Assembly (NCBI GenBank): GCA_900541975.1
Contig: UQLR01000034.1
Span: forward strand, 1-9,338
Direction of reading: 5' to 3'
Source: an uncultured Oscillospiraceae bacterium
Lineage (GTDB): Bacteria > Bacillota > Clostridia > Oscillospirales > Acutalibacteraceae
Length of the DNA: 9,338 nt
Below are positions 5,373 through 9,338 of the stretch, piece after piece; the first letter of the stretch is position 1, and each line of letters opens with the position of its first letter. The notes under the pieces were generated by a model. The model was not told the DNA's origin, made no database searches, and saw only the letters and a program-made list of their open reading frames with translations. Both the position numbers and the translations under genes were made by a program.

Positions 5373-6803
5373 TTGGCAAGACATTCGTTTATTCAGATGT
5401 CGAAGCTGCCCAATGTTAAGGGAAGAATCTCATATATCACGAGCCACGCCAAACAGGAAAACCTTTACGCCACCTATCGTACCGCCGACAATACCTTTTG
5501 GAAGAATCTTGCCAGGGAAAGTCAGCAGGAGTTCCAGCGAAGCGGAACAACAGGGAAGTGTATCGAAGCAAGGGAGCTAATCATTGCTCTGCCGGAGATT
5601 TACACCACCTTTGACCCACAGCAAGTGCTTGAAGAATTTACGAATAAATTCCGACAGCAGTACGGAGTGGAATGTGTATCGGCTCTGCACTACAACAAAC
5701 GCAAGACCAACTACCACATCCACCTCATATTCAGCGAAAGGAAACTGCTTCCCGAACCGGACATCAAGATTGCCACCAGAAGCGTATTTTATGACGAAAC
5801 AGGAAAAAGGGTACGAACCAAGAAAGAAATCACAGACGAGAACGGTCAAGTCCGAAAAGGCTGTACCGTTATCAAAAAGGGGGAAGTTTACGAAAGCCAC
5901 TTATTCACAACCAAAGACGAGCGTTTCAAAACAGAAGCGTTCATAGCAGAAGCAAAAGAGGTTTACACGGAGCTTATCAATTCCCACATTTCAGATCCTG
6001 AACAGCGGCTGAAAGTGTTTGATAAGAACAGCGTGTATCTCCCAACAAAAAAGATAGGCAAGAACAACCCCAAGGCTGCCGAAATCGAAGCGGACAACGC
6101 CGCAAGGCAGGAATGGAACAGGACAGCGGATTTGGCTCTTGTATCGGGCATTGAAGAAGCAAAGATACTGGAAATCAAGCAGACCGAAATCCACGACAAA
6201 GTCGGTCAGTCCATCCGTGAAAACGGTTGGCTTCCAAATCTGTTCAGAAATATCGTAGGCAAGGCAAAGGAATTTCTCCAAGCCATCATCCGTGAAAAGG
6301 ATATGCCGCCCAAGCCAGTCCTTGATATGGATATGGACGAGTTCCGCACAATGCAGAACCTAATGATAAAGGTACAGAAACAGGCGAAAGCAATCAAGAA
6401 GATACAGGAAGTCACACTTCCGAATCTGCGACAGCAGCTTGCAGAAACAACGGGTATCTTCAAAGGCAAGGAGCGTAAGGCTCTGGAAAAACAGATACAG
6501 CAGACCGAAACCGAACTTGCTGAAAAACTGGATAAAATCCCCGATATTCTTAAAGATGACGGTTATCCTGATGTACAGGCATTTATGAAAACTTACCGCA
6601 AAGCAGAGGCTATTGTGATACAGTATAACCAAGACCTTGCAGAATGGGAGCAGGCAGTTAAGAACGGACAGAAACCTGCTGAAAAACAGCACAGACCGCC
6701 CGAAAGACAAAGTGTGCGTAACAGGCTCAGACAGCTTCAGGAAGATGGTAAACAGAACTCTCAGCCGAAGCAGAGAAAGAAATCCCAAGACAGGGAAAGA
6801 TAA
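5373..6803 (+). CDS. MobA/MobL-family relaxase
   Basis: A 476-residue relaxase of the MobA/MobL (MobQ-type) family that nicks oriT and pilots one strand into the recipient. The N-terminal catalytic domain spans about residues 1-250. Y21 in RISYITSHAKQENLY is the likely nucleophile, and the metal-binding HxH with its neighbours is HIHLIFSER (H115, H117). The rest is helical and charged, with probable coiled coil around 335-400 and a basic tail (KQRKKSQDRER) suited to DNA contact. The TTG start at 5373 is chosen because AAGGAG sits 6 bases upstream; the next ATG at 5397 has no Shine-Dalgarno. It follows the excisionase-like gene by 255 bases of hairpin-rich DNA. No separate MobC-like accessory or coupling protein is encoded, so transfer needs a helper element. 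The gene appears full-length and unbroken. Confidence 0.92.
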   Translation: MARHSFIQMSKLPNVKGRISYITSHAKQENLYATYRTADNTFWKNLARESQQEFQRSGTTGKCIEARELIIALPEIYTTFDPQQVLEEFTNKFRQQYGVECVSALHYNKRKTNYHIHLIFSERKLLPEPDIKIATRSVFYDETGKRVRTKKEITDENGQVRKGCTVIKKGEVYESHLFTTKDERFKTEAFIAEAKEVYTELINSHISDPEQRLKVFDKNSVYLPTKKIGKNNPKAAEIEADNAARQEWNRTADLALVSGIEEAKILEIKQTEIHDKVGQSIRENGWLPNLFRNIVGKAKEFLQAIIREKDMPPKPVLDMDMDEFRTMQNLMIKVQKQAKAIKKIQEVTLPNLRQQLAETTGIFKGKERKALEKQIQQTETELAEKLDKIPDILKDDGYPDVQAFMKTYRKAEAIVIQYNQDLAEWEQAVKNGQKPAEKQHRPPERQSVRNRLRQLQEDGKQNSQPKQRKKSQDRER

Positions 6804-6823
6804 TCACGACATAGGAAATCAAC

Positions 6824-6848
6824 ACCGCAGGGCAACCTGCCTTGCGGT
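6824..6848 (+). terminator. Hairpin just after the relaxase gene
   Basis: ACCGCAGGGC (6824-6833) pairs with GCCTTGCGGT (6839-6848), with one G-U pair and a 5-base loop. Only a weak CTTACAT follows, so it may be a partial terminator or RNA-stabilising 3' hairpin that acts with the stronger one at 6875. Confidence 0.5.
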
Positions 6849-6874
6849 CTTACATATATATCAGAGCATAAGAA

Positions 6875-6910
6875 AACACCCTGCAAGATTTTTGCGTCTT
6901 GCAGGGTGTT
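6875..6910. terminator. Strong terminator between relaxase and SdpI (convergent genes)
   Basis: AACACCCTGCAAGA (6875-6888) is perfectly complementary to 6897-6910, giving a 14-bp stem with an 8-base loop. On the minus strand the stem is followed by TTTTCTTATG, on the plus strand by TTCATATAC, so it works best for the minus-strand SdpI transcript and may be bidirectional. It separates the relaxase gene from the cargo. Confidence 0.75.
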
Positions 6911-6951
6911 CATATACATATAAAAGGTTTCCATAAGCACATATTACAATA

Positions 6952-7608
6952 TTAGTACTTTTTTGATAATGTGTAGGTATAGTAGGTGTCAACAATTAAA
7001 AGAAGTGTTACGATACCCATTGTCCACCAGAAGCAAGAAAAACCTTTCGTTAAAAAGCACGCTATGATTATTATAAAACCTCCTACAATAGATGAAATAC
7101 CACCAAAGCGTTGACTCTTTTTCCACGTTGTTTCATTTTTCATACTCCATACTGTTCTCAATCCTACAACTGAGTTCATTCGTAGTTTTGGCATAATGTT
7201 ACCTAATATAATCATTGCAACTCCAAGCAGTCCAAATAAAAGTTGGTTAATATCAAGTGCAATTGAAGACAGACTTTCAATCGAATTGAAATCAGCATAC
7301 AAAAAATAGCCTGTCATAGCGTTAAAAAGTGCAAGAGATACAATTCCTGCCACAATACATACATTTTCGTTATTGCTTCCATTTTCTTCTTGTTTTGCAG
7401 AAAATTTAGCCATACCAAGCATAAAATAGCCAAATAAAATTGTAATAACAGGGAAAATTAATGTTTCGTATTTGCTACCCCAACGTGTTACTTGATTATT
7501 CATATCATAATGAGCTGGAATTTGCTCTGGCAAGAATTGTAAGGCAATCAGAACAACTGCCAATGGTAAAAACATAAGACTGTAAAAAATGACTTTTTTC
7601 TTTTTCAT
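6952..7608 (-). CDS. sdpI: SdpI-family bacteriocin immunity membrane protein
   Basis: A 218-residue integral membrane protein with six predicted helices (about 6-26, 50-68, 83-105, 118-138, 170-188, 192-214). A DUF1648 motif PEQIPAHYDMNNQVTRWGSK (27-46) follows the first helix. The SdpI-domain signature is at 136-170: GNIMPKLRMN, then VGLRTVW and a Trp-containing segment ending RFGG. In Bacillus subtilis, SdpI protects against the secreted killing factor SdpC and, when toxin is bound, captures the repressor SdpR at the membrane. The ATG at 7608 overlaps the sdpR stop in an ATGA, and GGAGG lies 6 bases upstream, so the pair is translationally coupled. No sdpA, sdpB or sdpC gene occurs in the window, so this is an orphan immunity or sensor pair. 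The gene is clearly more AT-rich than the relaxase. Family call firm; exact toxin recognised is unknown. Confidence 0.9.
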   Translation of the reverse strand: MKKKKVIFYSLMFLPLAVVLIALQFLPEQIPAHYDMNNQVTRWGSKYETLIFPVITILFGYFMLGMAKFSAKQEENGSNNENVCIVAGIVSLALFNAMTGYFLYADFNSIESLSSIALDINQLLFGLLGVAMIILGNIMPKLRMNSVVGLRTVWSMKNETTWKKSQRFGGISSIVGGFIIIIACFLTKGFSCFWWTMGIVTLLLIVDTYYTYTLSKKY

Positions 7609-7874
7609 TGTTGACCTCCACGCAAATTACTTATCCACATAATTGTTTCATCAAGAATAGATAAATTTAATTCATAGTAAATAAAATTTTTATATCGAGT
7701 TTCGTAAATCAAGTCTGCCTTTTTTAGCTTTGATAAATGATATGACAATGCCTGTGGTGTCATATCCAATGCAATAGCTAAATCGCCTGAGCTTATTTTC
7801 CCTTCCTGTAACTTTAGCAGAATTTTTCGACGAGTATCGTCTGCTAAAGCAGCTAACACTTCATTTATAGCCAA
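7605..7874 (-). CDS. sdpR: SdpR-like ArsR-family autorepressor
   Basis: An 89-residue winged-helix repressor from a TTG start at 7874, with GGAG 9 bases upstream. Another in-frame TTG at 7889 would add five residues but would place that GGAG inside the gene. After the helix INEVLAALADDTRRKILLKL (3-22), the HTH and recognition helix span 27-56 (ISSGDLAIALDMTPQALSYH, then LSKLKKADLI). A beta wing (YETRYKNFIYYELN) follows. There is no CxC metal motif of classical ArsR sensors, which fits SdpR-type regulators that are released by SdpI rather than by metal. It overlaps sdpI by 4 bases. Two palindromes flank its consensus promoter (7888-7971), strongly suggesting autoregulation. Confidence 0.87.
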   Translation of the reverse strand: MAINEVLAALADDTRRKILLKLQEGKISSGDLAIALDMTPQALSYHLSKLKKADLIYETRYKNFIYYELNLSILDETIMWISNLRGGQQ

Positions 7875-7887
7875 TCCACCACGCTCC

Positions 7888-7971
7888 AATCTATTTCAAA
7901 CAATCTTTAAATAGATTATATCAATTTAGCGTTGGTTTGTCAATAGCTATTTCAAAATATTTTTAAATAGC
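7888..7971 (-). promoter_or_regulatory. sdpRI promoter with two operator palindromes
   Basis: On the minus strand, TTGACA (7943-7938), a 17-base spacer and TATAAT (7920-7915) give a perfect sigma-A promoter. Palindrome 1 is AATCTATTT (7888-7896) with AAATAGATT (7909-7917), covering the end of the -10 and the start site. Palindrome 2 is GCTATTT (7946-7952) with AAATAGC (7965-7971), just upstream of the -35. Both have CTATTT/AAATAG arms and 12-base spacers, with centres 56 bp apart. They are the expected binding sites for SdpR; the binder is inferred. Confidence 0.8.
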
Positions 7972-7976
7972 AAAAC

Positions 7977-8036
7977 AAGAGATACCGTCAATGGTCACGA
8001 TGAACAGTCAAAGCACTGCCATTGACGGTATCTCTT
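7977..8036. terminator. Perfect 18-bp inverted repeat between cargo and tnpV
   Basis: AAGAGATACCGTCAATGG (7977-7994) is exactly complementary to 8019-8036, with a 24-base loop that itself contains CAGT-caaagc-ACTG (8005-8018). It lies between the sdpRI promoter and the 3' end of tnpV. On the minus strand GTTTTG follows, so it may terminate tnpV transcripts. Its length is unusual for a terminator and a structural or recombination role is possible. Confidence 0.6.
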
Positions 8037-8058
8037 CATTTTGCTTACGAGCAGACAA

Positions 8059-8089
8059 GGGCGATAAGCCTAATACTGGCTTACCGCCC
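8059..8089. repeat. Hairpin just downstream of tnpV
   Basis: GGGCG-a-TAAGCC (8059-8070) pairs with GGCTTA-c-CGCCC (8078-8089), an 11-bp stem with one mismatch and a 7-base loop. It begins 15 bases beyond the tnpV stop on the minus strand. There is no T-run, so it is more likely a 3'-end stabiliser or part of a composite termination zone with 7977-8036. Confidence 0.55.
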
Positions 8090-8104
8090 CCCAATCCCTA
8101 CTTA

Positions 8105-8482
8105 CTATGCGTAGATAATCTCGCTGTAAATAATTTCCCTAACTCTGGACTGAATTTCATTCATTTTCTGCACCCACAACATAGCATTATCGGCTTTCAG
8201 TCGTTCGGTCACATTTTCCTGCTCGGCAATCTGCTTCGTCAGCACGAGTAAACACTCCTGCGCCTGTCTATCAATATCGGCAAGGTAAGAGTTCAGCGTA
8301 CCCTCTATCAGCATTGTGGTGTAAAGGTAGTGTTTATGCTCTTTTAGATACTCTTTGTGGCGTCGTCCCCATAAACCGATAGGCTGCGTTTCTTCTTCGG
8401 AAAGTATCAGACAAGGGATATAATAATCTCCCTGCAATTCATACCATAAGCCGTTGCTTTCATCAAAAATGTACTTGTCCAT
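8105..8482 (-). CDS. tnpV: TnpV family transposon-encoded protein
   Basis: A 125-residue protein matching the TnpV family found on Tn4451-type and other mobile elements of Clostridia. Hallmarks are the N-terminal MDKYIFDESNGLWYELQGDY followed by YIPCL, the central GLWGRRHKEYLKEH and LNSYLADIDRQA, and the C-terminal TERLKADNAMLWVQKMN. The molecular role of TnpV is not established; no catalytic motif is visible. The ATG at 8482 has GGAGG 9 bases upstream; a longer reading frame to 8542 runs into the repeat region and lacks a Shine-Dalgarno. It is the last gene before the right att site. Its upstream region carries the minus-strand copy of the 25-base sequence also found at 3972. The gene appears intact, in contrast to the broken tnpV at 8862-9115. 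Confidence 0.85.
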   Translation of the reverse strand: MDKYIFDESNGLWYELQGDYYIPCLILSEEETQPIGLWGRRHKEYLKEHKHYLYTTMLIEGTLNSYLADIDRQAQECLLVLTKQIAEQENVTERLKADNAMLWVQKMNEIQSRVREIIYSEIIYA

Positions 8483-8509
8483 ATAATAAATCCTCCAGTA
8501 TAATATATT

Positions 8510-8540
8510 CGCACATACGTCACAGTTCTTCGATTGCCAC
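8510..8540 (-). repeat. Inverted-repeat copy 2, upstream of tnpV
   Basis: On the minus strand: GTGGCAATCG (8540-8531), AA, then GAACTGTGACGTATG (8528-8514) and TGCG. It matches 3972-4003 on the plus strand. It ends about 30 bases before the tnpV start codon and so forms part of its leader or promoter. Confidence 0.65.
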
Positions 8541-8572
8541 ATTCTGTTATATCTTGTTATCAGATTTTCTTG

Positions 8573-8606
8573 CCCTTGTGTTTGCCCTTATCAGCTTCCA
8601 AGGGAA
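8573..8606. repeat. Right internal arm repeat
   Basis: CCCTTGTGTTTGCCCTTAT (8573-8591), AGC and CAAGGGAA (to 8606) repeat the block at 2604-2640 in the same orientation. It lies about 50 bases inside the right att site, mirroring the left copy's position inside attL. This is a candidate arm-type site for integrase or Xis. Confidence 0.6.
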
Positions 8607-8657
8607 GAATAAACATAAGTGAAATCGTATAATAAATTAAGGTGAGCATTTTGCGAT

Positions 8658-8689
8658 AAACCCTTTATTTTCAAGGCATTTGGAGGATT
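8658..8689. repeat. Right attachment site (attR) of the IME
   Basis: AAACCCTTTATTTTCAAGG (8658-8676) repeats the left site with one base fewer. The chromosomal arm beyond it, CAAGGCATTTGGAGGATT (8672-8689), is the inverted counterpart (15 of 18 bases) of the left chromosomal arm at 2538-2555. Joining the two flanks therefore restores an 18-bp imperfect palindrome around the TATTTT centre. Confidence 0.75.
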
Positions 8690-8696
8690 TTATTAA

Positions 8697-8736
8697 AACC
8701 CTGTGAGGGTTAATAACCACTTATAAAATTGTGGTT
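8697..8736 (-). other. Two small hairpins in the split GNAT leader
   Basis: AACCCT-gtg-AGGGTT (8697-8711) and AACCAC (8715-8720) with GTGGTT (8731-8736) lie between the promoter at 8774 and the right att site. On the reconstructed uninterrupted chromosome they would form the 5' untranslated leader of the GNAT gene. They match no riboswitch I recognise. Confidence 0.45.
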
Positions 8737-8773
8737 TTCAAATTCCGATTTGTTGCTCAATTTTTGTATTCAA

Positions 8774-8782
8774 ATTATACCA
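8774..8782 (-). promoter_or_regulatory. Extended -10 promoter, probably original promoter of the GNAT gene run
   Basis: On the minus strand the sequence reads TGGTATAAT (8782-8774), a TGn extended -10 element with a perfect TATAAT. No good -35 is seen at the usual distance, which extended -10 promoters tolerate. It faces the right att site; without the element it would lie about 140 bases upstream of the GNAT start. With the element in place it reads into the tnpV upstream region. Confidence 0.55.
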
Positions 8783-8827
8783 TAAAACTTGTGAACAATT
8801 CTACCGTAACTTTGGAATATATGAGAA

Positions 8828-8855
8828 AAGTCCGAACAGTTTTCTGCCCGGACTT
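8828..8855 (-). terminator. Terminator of the broken tnpV
   Basis: AAGTCCG (8828-8834) pairs with CGGACTT (8849-8855), and an inner CAG-tttt-CTG continues the stem. On the minus strand the stem ends in a short T-run (CGGACTTTTC). It starts 7 bases after the stop of the tnpV fragment at 8862. Confidence 0.75.
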
Positions 8856-8861
8856 CCTCAC

Positions 8862-9115
8862 TCAATCGTAAATCAATTCGATTTTCACAATTTCCTCTGC
8901 CTGTGCCTTGCAAGCGTTCATCTGCCGTACCCATTCCATTTGGTGTCGGCTTTCTGTTTCTCGGTCACGCCGTTTCGCTTCGCCAACTCCGGCACGATCA
9001 GCTCCATGCGGTCTCGTGCCGCTTCGTCAATCTTAGCGCAATACTGTCTTACGTACACCCAGCTATCGGTACGGACTTCCTTTTGCGTTTTCTGAGCAGG
9101 CGTTCCAAACTGCAT
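8862..9115 (-). pseudogene. Frameshifted, 5'-truncated tnpV
   Basis: From about 9076 leftward one frame reads DSWVYVRQYCAKIDEAARDR and then MELIVPELAKRNGVTEKQKAD. It then runs into TKWNGYGR and a stop at 8918. One base out of that frame, from about 8943 to 8862, the sequence continues MEWVRQMNACKAQAEEIV, then KIELIYD and a stop. Together these align with the TnpV C-terminus (compare VTERLKADNAMLWVQKMN in the intact tnpV at 8105-8482). A single base appears lost around 8939-8945. The usual N-terminal half (YIP, GLWG, YLKEH motifs) is absent, and the frame upstream of 9115 runs into the hairpin-rich element. It is therefore both truncated and frameshifted. Confidence 0.75.
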
Positions 9116-9322
9116 TTTTTGACAGTTTGGGTACCCGTCCGCTTCAACATCTGTAACAATGGGGCCAGGCGTGAGCCTGGCCCCAACATTCAGTATAGAA
9201 CCAAGAGACGGGCCGAAGCCCGTCTCTTGAGACTGTCGAAAAAGCCTCGCAGAGTTTGCCGCCCGCAGGCGGCAAAGCAAGTTTAATCCGTTTTTTGCGG
9301 CGGCGTGTACGTCGCAAAAAAC
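9105..9322. repeat. Row of five perfect hairpins
   Basis: The stems are: 9105-9112 with 9123-9130 (8 bp, 10-base loop); 9160-9170 with 9175-9185 (11 bp, GTGA loop); 9202-9213 with 9218-9229 (12 bp, loop CGAA, which is TTCG on the minus strand); 9255-9263 with 9268-9276 (9 bp, CGCA loop); and 9290-9299 with 9313-9322 (10 bp, 13-base loop). TTTTTTGACAGT (9115-9126) is repeated inverted with one mismatch at 9232-9243, which could be the ends of a short MITE-like unit of about 129 bp. No credible protein-coding gene lies here; the open frames are by-products of the repeats. Confidence 0.75.
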
Positions 9323-9338
9323 ACTTCTCAGTCTGCAA

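Larger units (their letters stand above)
2547..8676. mobile_element. Integrative mobilizable element with SdpRI cargo, about 6.1 kb
   Basis: The element is bounded by direct repeats (core TATTTTCAAGG) and contains integrase, XRE repressor, excisionase-like protein, candidate oriT, MobA/MobL relaxase, SdpR-SdpI cargo and TnpV. There is no coupling protein, VirB4 or other mating-pair gene, so it should be mobilizable only with help from a conjugative element in the same cell. The relaxase region, repressor region and cargo each have their own promoter signals. The order integrase, repressor, xis, mob, cargo, tnpV is compact and complete, so the element looks intact. Exact crossover bases within the 6-bp core cannot be fixed from sequence alone. 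Confidence 0.85.

Noticed and set aside
6360..6788. 142-residue minus-strand frame rich in Leu and Phe, resembling a membrane protein
   Set aside because: It is antisense to the Lys/Glu-rich relaxase tail, which yields hydrophobic antisense translations by chance.
7991..8251. 86-residue plus-strand open frame
   Set aside because: It begins within the 18-bp inverted repeat and runs antisense to tnpV, with no ribosome binding site.
9105..9322. CRISPR array
   Set aside because: The hairpins differ from one another in sequence and spacing; there is no repeated direct unit and no cas gene.
9144..9338. 64-residue and longer minus-strand frames through the hairpin array
   Set aside because: The frames are made of inverted-repeat arms and show no domain; better explained as a noncoding repeat.

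Overview
The window looks like an accessory region of a gut-type Firmicutes chromosome (class Clostridia, Lachnospiraceae or Oscillospiraceae-like). This is inferred from the MobA/MobL relaxase, the TnpV proteins, strong AGGAGG-type ribosome binding sites, several TTG starts with good Shine-Dalgarno sequences, and consensus TTGACA/TATAAT promoters. No rRNA, tRNA or core housekeeping gene is present, so genus cannot be assigned from the window.

Layout. Positions 1-230 hold the remnant of an IS3-family transposase. Positions 231-2505 hold a run of minus-strand genes that ends in a strong terminator at 237-270. In transcription order they are a GNAT acetyltransferase, a 69-residue two-helix membrane protein, a Sel1-repeat protein, and a fusion of a GNAT domain to a DNA-3-methyladenine glycosylase I (Tag). 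Base composition appears to change from gene to gene, suggesting separate acquisition.

Positions about 2547-8676 are a compact 6.1-kb integrative mobilizable element (IME). Near-identical direct repeats sit at its ends (2547-2566 and 8658-8676). It carries, from left to right, a tyrosine integrase (minus), an XRE-family repressor (minus), a divergent excisionase-like HTH protein (plus), a hairpin-rich noncoding stretch that is a good oriT candidate, a MobA/MobL relaxase (plus), a cargo module and a TnpV protein (minus). The cargo is an AT-rich SdpR/SdpI autorepressor-immunity pair set between two strong hairpins, with no SdpC toxin gene in sight. Four copies of a GTTGCAAAATGAGT-type box lie between repressor and excisionase, overlapping both divergent promoters, and look like the switch that keeps the element silent. 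The SdpR promoter is flanked by two AT-rich palindromes that look like its autoregulatory operators.

Positions 8677-9338 are chromosome again: a leader with an extended -10 promoter reading leftwards, a terminator, a frameshifted and truncated second tnpV, and a dense row of perfect short hairpins (9105-9322). Rejoining the two flanks in silico puts the right-hand promoter upstream of the GNAT gene. The element therefore appears to have inserted into the leader of the GNAT-Sel1-Tag gene run and cut it off from its promoter. The insertion point is a palindromic sequence, not a tRNA gene.
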